Shown: piece after piece, positions 44,506-54,566 of the stretch
How the letters are laid out: every line of letters begins with the position of its first letter
Position numbering within the stretch: the stretch's first letter is position 1
Assembly: GCA_001931905.2 (NCBI GenBank)
Contig: MSJI02000793.1
Coordinates: 19,814 to 83,813 of the forward strand
DNA length: 64,000 nucleotides
Direction of reading: 5' to 3'
Origin: Cladosporium sp. IMV 00045
Lineage: Eukaryota; Ascomycota; Dothideomycetes; Cladosporiales; Cladosporiaceae
Notes under the pieces: generated by a model
Told to the model about the DNA's origin: nothing
The model's input: the letters and a program-made list of their open reading frames with translations, nothing else
Databases searched by the model: none
Made by a program: the position numbers and the translations under genes

Positions 44506-45177
44506 TCAATCCCCAGTATCAATCTCCAGATCCAGCTGCACACCCGAGCTGACGCCGTAGTCCGCAAGTGTGAGGATATCCTTGAACGGCCTCTCGCCTT
44601 GCCTCTTGAGCATGATCTCATGCGGCTGACGACCAACGTGCGCGGCAACAATCGCTTTGAAAGCCTTGACGCTGTCGGAAGCGAGGCAAGGGATTGCTGC
44701 TTTGGTTCCCAAGCGGTCGTTGACGTTGACGATGATCATAGGTTCGGAGGGAGCGGTGGGTTTGGGCGCTTTCTTAGGCTTGTCTTTCTTTTCTGGCTTC
44801 TCTGATGTGGGGGCTGGACGATCGCGATTGCTGGAAGAGACGCGGTCTAGAGGATCGTCGTTCTTGCGGGCATCGTCGCGTGAAGGACGGTAGCTGTCGC
44901 CGCCGTTGTCTCTGTCCCGGCGTCTCGGCGAGCGGTCGCGAGCGCGGTCGTCGTCTCTTTCTCTGTCTCTGTGGCTGTAGTTGTCGCGACGAGGTGATCG
45001 GTCTCTGTATCCCCTTCTCAAGCTCCTGTCGTCGCTGCTTGCTTTGTCTGCCTGGATGTCTGCGACTGGGCGCTTCTCTTTCCACTTGAAGCCGCCTGAT
45101 TTTGGCTTTTTGGGTCGCGAGTCATCGCGGCGAGGTGAACGCGAGCGCGAGCGCTGCCATCTTTCGGTGTCTGACAT
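44506..45177 (-). CDS. HUB1: Hub1/UBL5 ubiquitin-like splicing factor with SR extension
   Basis: The C-terminal residues 147-220 match Hub1/UBL5 ('MIIVNVNDRLGTKA', 'HEIMLKRQGERPFKDILTLADYGV'), a non-conjugating ubiquitin-like protein that binds Snu66 in the tri-snRNP and tunes 5' splice-site use. Yeast and human Hub1 are only 73 aa; here 146 residues rich in RS/RD dipeptides and Lys precede it ('SRSRSPRRDDSRPKKPKSGG', 'RDRSPRRD' repeats), so the whole protein is 223 aa and intronless. The SR-type extension predicts nuclear speckle location and SR-kinase phosphorylation. The ATG at 45177 ('MSDTERWQRS') is preferred over the longer in-frame start at 45231. It is divergent from the acyl-CoA dehydrogenase gene. 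Confidence 0.88.
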   Translation of the reverse strand: MSDTERWQRSRSRSPRRDDSRPKKPKSGGFKWKEKRPVADIQADKASSDDRSLRRGYRDRSPRRDNYSHRDRERDDDRARDRSPRRRDRDNGGDSYRPSRDDARKNDDPLDRVSSSNRDRPAPTSEKPEKKDKPKKAPKPTAPSEPMIIVNVNDRLGTKAAIPCLASDSVKAFKAIVAAHVGRQPHEIMLKRQGERPFKDILTLADYGVSSGVQLDLEIDTGD

Positions 45178-45676
45178 TGTGTTTGTGTTGTGATGATGTC
45201 GAACGCAAGAAGTTTGCTCGAGCTGCTGCAAACATGAAGTGTGGCTGGCTCGCGAAAGTGACGTCGCCGTTCGGGCTTCCTCACGTTTTCTCGACTCCCT
45301 TCATGCTAACAACAACATTGAACCATTCACACCTTGTGAGAAGAGTCAACTAGACGAGACAGCAACAAGGATTCTGAGCAATTTATTGATTAACATTGAC
45401 AACTAATCAGAGACTCAACATCAAAGACGCAGACAAACACGATCTCTTGGCGAAGATCTGCCCGAGTACCGAACACCCGCCTCGAGTGGAGATGCATCAT
45501 GGAGATGATGTCTTATTCCCACGGCATATCCGGGGTATATATGCCAAAGACCTCGGAGTCGACTCGTCCTCGTTGCGATATCGCATTGTCAATTGATATT
45601 TCCACTGTTAGACGGCTCTCTCCCTACCTCTTCATTGCCCACCCCTCTTCGCCCACGTGCATAGCAATCACCGATC
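45178..45676. other. Divergent promoter region, HUB1 / acyl-CoA dehydrogenase
   Basis: About 0.5 kb shared upstream region of two divergent genes. No coding sequence is supported. Confidence 0.6.
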
Positions 45677-47212
45677 ATGTCTAGAAGACTCGCCTCCTCA
45701 CTAACAGCAGCTTCACGGTTCACACGGACATCAACAAGTCGAAGGCCATGTACACAGCCATTGACGTCCAAACTCGCACAATGCTCCTCCCGCCCATTCT
45801 CAGTAACAGCCGGCCGTCGACTCATGGAAACCTCTGGCTTCAGCGAAGAACAAATGACGGTCCGCGACGCCATCCTCAAGATCTGTTCCAACTTCGACGA
45901 TGACTATTGGATGGAGCATGATCAAACCGAGACCTATCCCCACGAACTGCATGCTGCCCTGGCGAAAGATGGCTGGTTAGGAATTGCTCTTCCTGAAGAG
46001 CTCGGAGGTGCCGGTCTCGGAATCTCAGAAGCGACTATGATGATGCAGAGTATTGCTGAGAGTGGCGCTGGACTTGCTGGCGCTCAGAGTATACATGCCA
46101 ATGTGTACGCTACGCAGCCCGTTTCCAAGTTCGCAACACCTGATCAGCGAGAACGATTTTTGAAGAAGATCATCTCTGGTGAATGGAGGACTTGCTTTGG
46201 CGTTACAGAGCCTAATACCGGTCTTGAGACGCTGAAGCTCAAGACCATTGCGACGAAAGACGATGATGGGTATTCGGTCAGTGGACAGAAGATCTGGATC
46301 TCAAGCGCGCAGGTGGCAACGAAAATGGTGCTGCTGGCTCGAACTACGCCTTTGGAAGAAGTGACCAAACCGTCCGAAGGATTGTCAATGTTCTATATCG
46401 ACTTTGATCGAAGCCAACCCGGTCTGGAAGCTAAGAAGATTAGGAAGATGGGTGGGCGTGCAGTTGATGCTAATCAGGTGTTCTTCGACAACTACAAGAT
46501 CCCTCAAGATTCTTTGATTGGAAAAGAAGGCCAGGGTTTCACGATCGTATGTCGCTCTCTCAGGTCTTGGATCAATCCAATACTAACAATCGAAGATCCT
46601 CCATGGCATGAACGCAGAACGCTGTCTCCTAGCCGGCGAAGCCCTCGGACTCGGCTACGCAGCCTTGAAGAAGTTCGCCACCCATTCCAGACATCCCAAT
46701 GCTCCCCAAAAAATGACCTCTGACAACCTCCCAGATCAACAGACTACGCCCGCGAACGCATCGTTTTCTCTCGCCCCATCGGCCAAAACCAAGCGATCCA
46801 GCACCCACTCGCAGATGCCTACATGCACCTCGAAGCCGCCAAACTCGCGACCTACCACGCGGCTTCCCTCTACGATCGTTCCTCACCCGACCATCCCAAA
46901 CACGACCCGAGCATCACTTCCCACGCCATTGGAGTGGCTTGCAACAGCGCCAAATACCTCGCAGCCGAAGCGGCGTTCACGGCCTGCGAGCGCAGCGTTA
47001 TGAGTATGGGTGGTATGGGCTATGCGGCTGAGTATCATGTCGAGAGGTATTTGCGCGAGTGCTTCGTGCCGAGGATTGCGCCTGTTAGTAGGGTGAGTTT
47101 CCCGTCGAACTAAATGGATTTAAGTGGGATGATTTGGTGCTGACGATTTTCGCAGGAGATGATCATGAACTTTGTCGGCGAGAAGGTGTTGAAACTGCCT
47201 CGTAGCTATTGA
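45677..47212 (+). CDS. Mitochondrial acyl-CoA dehydrogenase
   Basis: FAD flavoprotein catalysing alpha,beta-dehydrogenation of acyl-CoA in beta-oxidation or branched-chain amino-acid breakdown; the chain preference is not readable. Exons: 45677-46546, 46596-46672, 46735-47092 and 47156-47212, giving 453 aa. The first 45 residues are rich in Arg/Ser/Thr without acids, a mitochondrial presequence. Conserved parts are 'LGIALPEELGGAGLGISEA', 'CFGVTEPNTG', 'VSGQKIWISSAQVA', 'MGGRAVDANQVFFDNYKIP', 'GMNAERCLLAGEALGLGYAA', and 'YARERIVFSRPIGQNQAIQH', restored only by splicing intron 2 (weak GTTCGC donor). The end 'GEKVLKLPRSY' comes from a 57-bp last exon. Confidence 0.93.
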
Positions 47213-47869
47213 AACACCGTGTTGTAGATAAAGCAGGTTGTAGGTAGTGATTAAGACAAGTGTTGGCCGCATCTAATCTTCAGTTCATCTCGAGTTGATG
47301 CTCCACCGCTAATTTCGGGTTCTACGTGCGACGTAATGTACGACTTTGTCGTCAAATTGGCCTTGGACAATTGCATGAATCCTTGAGCATTATACCCATG
47401 AATATGAATCTAGCACAATCCCACTCGTAAACTCCATTCCCGGCGCCGCATTACAACACTTGATTATCAGGACCAAGCACAGAGGCAACGCAGAGTGATC
47501 GTCTAACAGATGGAGATACCGTAGTAACATGCGATCGCACCTTGTATCTCAGCGGCACAACGGCACCACTGCTAATTCGATGCTGATTGCGGATCCTGGC
47601 GGAGTTAACGCCAAACTCTGATGATCCATCCAAGCCTCAGCCGCAGATTGACTGGAATGCGTAAACGAGCTGGCAAATTGTAAGACGAGTTTGATCCTCT
47701 GCTGACAATGAGGGGCTTAATGTCCTGTGGCCATATAAACAACAGTACTCACCTTCCCAAAATATGGACCATTTGATACACTCGTACTATCAATGTCAGT
47801 AAACCGCAAAATATTAAATACCCAAAATACACCACTCCACCCAAGACCAAACCACCAACTTCACCAACG
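47213..47869. other. Intergenic, no gene seen
   Basis: Dehydrogenase 3' flank and promoter of the FAD oxidoreductase. The last 100 bases are A/C-rich. Nothing coding. Confidence 0.5.
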
Positions 47870-49369
47870 ATGACCTCCTTCCTCGAAGCCCTCGAAACCC
47901 TCCTCCCCGCCTCCTCAATCCACCATCCCTCCACCCCCTCCTATCGTGCCCAAAGCCTCCCCTGGTCCGCACACTTGGAAGCGCACCCAAAACTCGTGAT
48001 CACACCCACCACCCTCCCCGTCCTCAGCGCCGTAGTGCGCCACCTCTACAGCAACCCTACCCTCGACTTCGCCGTCCGCAACACCGGCACGGGCGGCGCG
48101 TCGGCGCCAGATGTGATTCTCAGCATGCACGGGTTCAAAGACTTCCATTTCGACGCCGCAAGCGAAACCGCGATCCTAGGCGCGGGATTGGATTGGAGCG
48201 AGGCGGAAGAGCTGATGGCTCAGCACGCGCCGGGGTGGGCGCTGGTGGGGGCCAGGTGTGGATGGGTCGGTGTGGCGGGCGGGGCGCTGGTGGGCGGGTA
48301 TTCGTGGCTCTCGCATGAGTTTGGGTTGATTAGTGATCCGCAGAATCTGCTCGACGTGCAAGTCGTGCTGGGGGATGGGAGAGTGGTATGGGCTTTCGAG
48401 GAGGATCCAGAGCTGCTTTGGGGGATGAGGGGCGGGGGAGGTAATTTTGGCGTGGTGGTTGCGTTGAAGATGAGGGCGAGGAGGTATGTGAGTGAGATGT
48501 TCGCGGGGTTGGTGTTTTTGCCGTATGAGCGGTTGGGAGAGGTGGGGAGGTGGACGGCGGAGATGGTGGAGAGGAAGGGGGATCCGAAGTTGGCGTTTGC
48601 GGTCACGAATCAGGGGCCGGGGATGGGGGTGCCGCCTCAGGGGAGGAGGCCGGGCATTGCGGTCATGATGTTTGATGCGCATGGGGAGGAGCACGCGAGG
48701 TCGAAGGAGGTTGGGTTTGGAGAGCTGTTCGAGATGGAAGGGTTGAAGGAGGTGGCTTGCGGAATGTGTCCTGTGAGTGGTATGACGAAGATGGCGGACA
48801 GTTATCGCTGCTATCAGGGGGTTAATAACTTTTGGGGAAGTGCGCCTCTAGTGAATGATGTGGATGAGAGACTGATTGAGAGAGCGTGGAATTGGTATGA
48901 AAAGAGTCTTGAGGTGGCTGAGGGGTTGGATCAGGGATCGACTGTGTTGTTCGAGTTCATGCAAGAGGTATGTGGTCCTTTTGATTTTTGCAAGGGAGGC
49001 ATTGTTGAACTAAAATGCTCACAGGGCTTCTTCGATTCTTCTGGTTCGCACAATGCATCCGCCTGGCCGCACTCTGGAAGAAGTCACATCATGCAGGTAG
49101 TCCTCGGCTGCGACGCGCAAAAAGCACCAGCGGGCCTTGAAGACCTAGTTCAGAAGCGTCTTTCGCAGGTGGAGGCCGAGATCATAGGAGCCGATAAGGC
49201 AACCGGACGATTCCATGCAGGTTTCCTTCACGAATGGAACGATTATGGCCTAGTGTTTGGGGGCAGTCTTGGCAAGCTCAAGGCGTTGAAGCAGAAATAC
49301 GATCCGCAAAATCGATTCAACAAGAGTGTTGATTTGGTTGGCGAAGGGAAGCGAGTGAAGATGTCGTGA
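47870..49369 (+). CDS. FAD-linked oxidoreductase (VAO/BBE type)
   Basis: FAD-binding PCMH-fold oxidoreductase related to berberine-bridge enzyme and 6-hydroxynicotine oxidase, often found in fungal specialised metabolism. One intron at 48968-49024 (57 bp, GTATGT...CAG) is a multiple of three and stop-free, so the frame is open either way; removing it joins 'FEFMQE' to 'GFFDSSGSH' and gives 480 aa. FAD-domain features are 'AVRNTGTGGASAPDVILSM' (where many relatives have R-x-GGH-S, so the usual covalent His seems absent), 'ILGAGLDWSEAEE', 'VGGYSWLSHEFGLISD' and 'GMRGGGGNFGVV'. The BBE C-terminal motif is 'YDPQNRFN'. No signal peptide. Confidence 0.87.
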   Translation: MTSFLEALETLLPASSIHHPSTPSYRAQSLPWSAHLEAHPKLVITPTTLPVLSAVVRHLYSNPTLDFAVRNTGTGGASAPDVILSMHGFKDFHFDAASETAILGAGLDWSEAEELMAQHAPGWALVGARCGWVGVAGGALVGGYSWLSHEFGLISDPQNLLDVQVVLGDGRVVWAFEEDPELLWGMRGGGGNFGVVVALKMRARRYVSEMFAGLVFLPYERLGEVGRWTAEMVERKGDPKLAFAVTNQGPGMGVPPQGRRPGIAVMMFDAHGEEHARSKEVGFGELFEMEGLKEVACGMCPVSGMTKMADSYRCYQGVNNFWGSAPLVNDVDERLIERAWNWYEKSLEVAEGLDQGSTVLFEFMQEVCGPFDFCKGGIVELKCSQGFFDSSGSHNASAWPHSGRSHIMQVVLGCDAQKAPAGLEDLVQKRLSQVEAEIIGADKATGRFHAGFLHEWNDYGLVFGGSLGKLKALKQKYDPQNRFNKSVDLVGEGKRVKMS

Positions 49370-49432
49370 AGTGATGAATTCTAAAGTGAGCTCAGATAGC
49401 TTTCATCAAACAGTGAAGTATCTCTCGACTGA

Positions 49433-50227
49433 TCAACCCCAGATTCTCCCTTTCAAGGCCTCCCATTGATACCACAAGAGAGTCGCCCATTCTTGCCTCA
49501 CTTCACCAGTCGCCGTGACGCCAACACCTTTCCCGATTAACTGTTCCTTCCGTTCAGCAATCTCGACGAAGGCGCCACCAAGGTCAGCATAATTCACACC
49601 AACACTGGGTTCGCCTTTGTCACCAGCAAGGAATAGACGATGGCCAGTCCTCTTCGGTCCTTCGGCATCGAAAAGTGCAGGTGGGTCGACAAAGATATAA
49701 TCCATCAAGTCAGGATTGGCCAGGAAAGCCGTTTCGTAGATCTTGGAAGCCTTCTCATGATCCGAATAGCAGTGATATAGAACAAACCAGAGCCAGCGGA
49801 ACACAAGCGCAGGCATGTGTTCATCGATTCCGGAGTTGAGGGGCGAAGCACGAAGGATCAAGACCGTTGGTTTTGTGTAATCGTCGCGCTGAGATGCTTG
49901 CAGTTCTCTCAAAGCCCGGACGACGGCGACGGCAGAGTCCTGAGCAATGCTGCAGCCAGGCTTGGAGTCGTTGGCTGCAATGCACATATGGATGACGTCT
50001 GCGCCACGGAAGCATTCTTGGAGCGTCTTGGTGTCGGTCATTGGCGCTTCGAAGATCTTAATCTTGATTGTGCTTGTAGACTCAAGGTCTGGAAAGGCTT
50101 TCAACAGCTTTGGTTTGGAGCGGACGTAGATGTTGAGGTTCAAGTCCTTCGGCGGCGAGTCCAGGAGACAACGCAGGATGGCAGAGCCAGTTGCTCCAGT
50201 GGCACCGAGTAGAGCGTGTGTAGGCAT
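49433..50227 (-). CDS. NmrA/SDR-like NAD(P)-binding protein
   Basis: Atypical short-chain dehydrogenase/NmrA-like protein of 264 aa, single exon. The dinucleotide-binding loop 'ALLGATGATGSAIL' lies at residues 5-18, then 'IYVRSKPKLLKAFPDL' (Arg suits NADP) and 'GADVIHMCIAAND'. The catalytic YxxxK is not obvious, which fits NmrA-type sensors or atypical reductases. Convergent with the FAD oxidoreductase, 63 bp between stops; this may be chance or a minimal metabolic pair. Confidence 0.82.
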   Translation of the reverse strand: MPTHALLGATGATGSAILRCLLDSPPKDLNLNIYVRSKPKLLKAFPDLESTSTIKIKIFEAPMTDTKTLQECFRGADVIHMCIAANDSKPGCSIAQDSAVAVVRALRELQASQRDDYTKPTVLILRASPLNSGIDEHMPALVFRWLWFVLYHCYSDHEKASKIYETAFLANPDLMDYIFVDPPALFDAEGPKRTGHRLFLAGDKGEPSVGVNYADLGGAFVEIAERKEQLIGKGVGVTATGEVRQEWATLLWYQWEALKGRIWG

Positions 50228-51169
50228 TGTTTTGGGTGCTCAATGAGTTCGACCTAGATGGTGGTTGATAGAGTGGTCTTTTGTTGATAGTCAAGACCAT
50301 GCAGGCGATAAAAGTGCTAATTGAATGGTTTATCAATGTAAAGATGCGAGCAATTTGTGGATCTTCTTGGTGCAGAAGAGCGGTGCGTGGGGTCCACGTA
50401 GTCCTGCTTTCTGATGATCTTATACACATACTTTACCTACAGTATCATCACATGCTCCGTGAAATCGGGTTTTGGTACGAAGCAAATCCCCGTGCAAGGC
50501 CAGTGGTGAAAGTCAATCGGAAGCACTCTCAGCCGTGAGCCGAAACGCTCGAGATGTCGACATTGTCTGGAAAGTAGCATCAAACATGTATACTGCAAGG
50601 GTTGAAGATAGACACATGATGCCATGTGGTCCGTCCTTCATGCAAGCATCTGCAGTGATGTTCACCTCCTACCACTCGTCCTCCATCGAGAGATGGCTAT
50701 GGGCCGCAGATGACCGGTGACATCGTTTCAATCGGCAGTCTGTTATTCCGCATCCCGGAATTGAACGCTCTACTCAGCAGACTTATTATCTTTCGAAAGA
50801 CTCGCATCATCGTTGATACATGTGATGCCAATAACGTAAAACACAAAAATGTCAAGGTCATAGACAAGTGAGTGGCGGAAGACAGAATCTACCAGTAGCA
50901 GTAGCAGTAGCAGTAAGAAATCTCCGGACGAGACCCTTTCACGCTTGCCCTAACGAGACGGTGGTCCGAGCGCTCTCCGGCTTTCTCGTCTCCAAAAAAA
51001 TCATGGGAGGCAAAATACCATCAACCCTTTCCTTCGCCGTCACGCGATACCCCTTTACTTCACGGGTCATCCATCATAGATTTATTTTTGTCATTCGCTT
51101 ATTACACATTTCAGCGCGACAAGAACTGAACAGACTTCATCTCAATCCACCCGCCACATCTCTCCCAAG
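50228..51169. other. Divergent promoter region, no gene seen
   Basis: About 0.9 kb between two divergent genes. A CAGTAG hexamer run (AGTAGCAGTAGCAGTAGCAG) lies near 50893-50912. No coding evidence. Confidence 0.5.
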
Positions 51170-53209
51170 ATGCGCAGAGCCTTCCAGAGATGCTCGGCAT
51201 CGCTCCCTCGAGCCCTGTCAATCCCTTCCAGCAGTCTCTTCGCCAACCGCGCCCTGAGATTCTCCCGCATCGCCAGACAATCCCAGCCCACCGTCGCGCG
51301 TTACCTGCACCAGTCTGCTCCTCTGAAGGATGCGGAGGCTATCGCCGCTGACCCCATCTCCAAGGAGGAGACGCCTGTCACCAAGTTCCAGGAGCTTCAG
51401 GACAGGGACATCATCCACCGCAACATCGTTAAGAACCTGACTGGCATGGGATTGGAGACTATGACCGAGGTTCAGAGCAAGACCATCAACTCGGCGATCA
51501 AGGGCACGGATATCATTGCGCAGGCAAAGACGGGTACTGGTAAAACTATGGCTTTCCTGCTTCCCGTCCTGCAGAACATCATCAACGTCGATCCCGATCT
51601 CGCGAAGACTGTGCGCGGCAGGAGAGGACCCAGGAGTACTGCCGACGACATCAGAGCTCTCATCGTTTCGCCCACGAGAGAATTGGCGGAGCAGATTGCA
51701 GTGGAAGCCAGGAAGCTGGTCGCCGGCACCGGAGTTATCGTCCAGACCGCTGTCGGAGGTACCCAGAAGAGGGAGGGTCTGAGGAATATCCAAAGAGACG
51801 GATGTCACATTCTGGTTGGAACCCCCGGCCGCTTAAAGGATATCTTCTCCGACCCTTACAGCAAGGTTGAGGCGCCCGATCTCAGCGCTCTCGTCTTCGA
51901 TGAAGCCGACCGTCTGCTCGACCAAGGTTTCTGGCCGGAAATTCAGGAAATCATGCGCCTTCTTCCCTCGCCCGCGGAGAAGGAGCGCCAGACCCTCATG
52001 TTCTCCGCAACTGTTCCCAAGGAGGTCATCTCCATTGTGCGTGGCACCTTGAAGCCTGGCTTCCAGTTTGTCAAGTGTGTCCGTGATGATGAGGAGCCTA
52101 CCCACAACCGTGTTCCGCAGTTCCTTGTTACCACCAACGGCTTCGAGAACAACTACCCGGCTCTCACCGAGCTCTGCTCGCGTGCAATTCAAAAGCACAA
52201 GGATGATCCCCAGAACAACCGTCCCTTCAAGGCTATTGTGTACTTCGGAAGCACCGCTGAGGTCACGCTCGCCGCATCTGCGCTCAAGCAGCTGAAGAGC
52301 CCCGGTGCCGAGAAAGACGCCTTTGGTCGCGCCGATCACGCTTTTGGGCGTCAGATGCGCATCCTCGAGATTCACAGCAAGCTCACCCAAAGCGGCCGCA
52401 CCAGAGCTGCCGACAATTTCCGCAATTGCGAGTCTGGCATCTTGCTTTCGTCGGACGTCACTGCTCGTGGTATGGACTTCCCCAACGTCACCCACGTCAT
52501 CCAGGTCGGCCTTCCTTCGTCGGTTGAGCAATACATCCACCGCATCGGCCGCACGGCTCGTGCGGGTAAGGAGGGCGAGGGTTGGCTCATTCTGAACAAG
52601 ATCGAGGATCAGGAAGCCCGTTACCGCTTCGGTGGCAAGATCCCCCTCAAGCGTGACACGAGCCTGGAGACACCGACGCTGGACCTGACCAAGGAGGCGC
52701 AGGTATCGCCGACGGCTGGCAACGTGCTCGCCATGGTGCAGACGGCCATGCGCAACGTCGACCCCGTGGAGAAGATCAAGACGTACAAGGCCCTGCTCGG
52801 TGTATACCAATGGGTCGGACGCAAGAGCGAGCTCATCGATTCGCTCAACAACCTCTCGCGTGTCGGCTGGAGCATGAAGAACCCGCCTGCCATTGCTCCT
52901 GCGCTCGCTCAGAGATTGGGTCTCATGCGACTCCCCAATGTCAACATCGGTCACAACCCCGAGGAGGATGAGGCCGATGCCAGGCAGAGCCGTTTCGGAG
53001 GCGGCGGACGTGGAGGTTTTGGTGGACGCGATGGCGGACGCGGCTTTGGCGGTGACCGTGGAGGTCTCGGTGGACGTGATGGCGGACGCAGCTTTGGTGG
53101 TGACCGTGGTGGCCGCGGAGGCTTTGGCGGCCGTGATGGCGGTCGTGGAGGCTTTGGCGGTCGTGGAGTCGGTCGTGGAAGCAGGGGTGATGTCGACCCT
53201 TTCGCGTAA
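51170..53209 (+). CDS. MSS116: Mitochondrial DEAD-box RNA helicase, MSS116 type
   Basis: ATP-dependent RNA helicase that in fungi assists group I/II intron splicing and RNA handling in mitochondria. Intronless, 679 aa. Residues 1-45 are Arg/Ser-rich without acids, a mitochondrial presequence. Motif I 'AQAKTGTGKT' is at about 116-125, 'PTRELAEQ' follows, 'GTPGRL', DEAD at 244-247, 'FSAT', then 'SSDVTARGMDFPNVTHVIQ' and 'QYIHRIGRTARAG' (motifs V and VI). The MSS116-specific C-terminal helical region follows, then a glycine/arginine-rich tail of about 70 residues built of 'GGFGGRDGGRG'-like repeats, likely RNA-binding. The opposite strand is open by composition only. Confidence 0.95.
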   Translation: MRRAFQRCSASLPRALSIPSSSLFANRALRFSRIARQSQPTVARYLHQSAPLKDAEAIAADPISKEETPVTKFQELQDRDIIHRNIVKNLTGMGLETMTEVQSKTINSAIKGTDIIAQAKTGTGKTMAFLLPVLQNIINVDPDLAKTVRGRRGPRSTADDIRALIVSPTRELAEQIAVEARKLVAGTGVIVQTAVGGTQKREGLRNIQRDGCHILVGTPGRLKDIFSDPYSKVEAPDLSALVFDEADRLLDQGFWPEIQEIMRLLPSPAEKERQTLMFSATVPKEVISIVRGTLKPGFQFVKCVRDDEEPTHNRVPQFLVTTNGFENNYPALTELCSRAIQKHKDDPQNNRPFKAIVYFGSTAEVTLAASALKQLKSPGAEKDAFGRADHAFGRQMRILEIHSKLTQSGRTRAADNFRNCESGILLSSDVTARGMDFPNVTHVIQVGLPSSVEQYIHRIGRTARAGKEGEGWLILNKIEDQEARYRFGGKIPLKRDTSLETPTLDLTKEAQVSPTAGNVLAMVQTAMRNVDPVEKIKTYKALLGVYQWVGRKSELIDSLNNLSRVGWSMKNPPAIAPALAQRLGLMRLPNVNIGHNPEEDEADARQSRFGGGGRGGFGGRDGGRGFGGDRGGLGGRDGGRSFGGDRGGRGGFGGRDGGRGGFGGRGVGRGSRGDVDPFA

Positions 53210-54566
53210 ACAGGTCATGAAGCAAGAGACGGAATGACGGATGAGAGATTGTAAGATATATACCCCATGATTCGAACGATGGGGTCGGGCATACTGGAAG
53301 CCCTGTTTTCTTTTTGGCAACGCATAGCATTGGCGTTTTCTGGCGTTACAATGGATGATTTGCGGCGAGAGAAGAAGGCAAAACAGGGCGAAGCAGGCCG
53401 GCGAGCCTGTGTTTAAAAGATGTATAAAAGCGCCTGCTGGGGTTGTGTAGGCGATGTTTTATCCTACACACACCTTTTGTGTCTTGGGTTAATCGATTTC
53501 ATGGGAACCTTTCTGTAACATTAGCATGTTGTGATAGTATTTCTTTCTCCCTGAGTATTAAAAGGCATCTCCATTCAGCATGAACAGCCTCTTGTGTCTT
53601 CTCCGAGCGTATTTCGAGACCGAGTTTCTAGAATTGATACACTTATGCAGCCTATCGTCTCCGCCGAGGCTATGAGTGAAAGAAGGCACTGTACTCGCGC
53701 CACGTCACGCGTGCAGTGCATGCGAACATGGAGACTAGACGTACTATACTAGGTAATCAGTTCATTAGTTGGTTGTGATCGATCCCAGGACTACTGCCTG
53801 ATGGTTATAATTGCTTGCATCACTTTGCCAACGGCGTCATTGAAGTGGCGCAGTCGAACCGCATCCAATTGTCGACGATACTAGTAGAACATTACCACTA
53901 ATACTGCATTTGCTGCCTTGGATTGCGCCTCATTATTGTTTTAGCCATACATACCTTAGGTGGCATTTCTCAGACGGCGGTCTCAACAGCAGCAGCCTCA
54001 GCCCAGCCAGGCAGGCAGACCCAAGCAGCAGGAAGGAGCGTCACATCGTTCCTTCTTCTCAAAACTGGTCGGCTGGCCCTCTCCATCGCGACTTCCTTGT
54101 TCAGCGGCCGTTTGTTTATCGCGGGGCAGCATTTCGTTTTTATTAGCAGATCAACCACAATATCTTCCTCTCTCTCGCTCCCTCGCAGAACAACATCCTC
54201 TCCTAGCCCACCTTCACACCCTTCCAACCCATCATCACACACTCACTCAACCCATCCAACCCACCGCCTGCTGTGGAGCACGACCGCCTGCTGTGCATCC
54301 CCGGTCCGGCATCCCGACAAGACAAGAAAGTCAGAGACAAGACAGACAGACAGCTGCTCTCCCAACCCTGCGACGCTGCGCCGCTGCTGTCTCCCGAGGA
54401 GACCTGCACCCTCGCTCTCTCTCTGCGTGTGTCTCGGCTGGCTTTCACATGAACAACCTCCACTCTCGCTACTACAACTACTGTTCCACCACTTCGACTT
54501 CACCTCACCAGATTATGCACCGCTCTCCGCTCGCCAGCAGCATCTCCTCTTGATTTGTCGCCAACC
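53210..54566. other. Intergenic and long pyrimidine-rich leader
   Basis: MSS116 3' flank, then a long upstream region of the J-protein gene. From about 54130 to 54420 it is dense in CT and CAC tracts, which look like transcribed leader. It keeps several frames open, so upstream short ORFs are likely, but I call none as a gene. Confidence 0.55.

Noticed and set aside
48968..49024. Treating the FAD oxidoreductase as intronless because the frame is open
   Set aside because: Clear GTATGT and CAG signals with a CTAAA-like branch site, and the join restores the family sequence.
51833..53320. 495-codon open frame antisense to MSS116
   Set aside because: It mirrors the high-GC third positions of the helicase gene; the sense strand has every DEAD-box motif and the antisense product has no recognisable domain.
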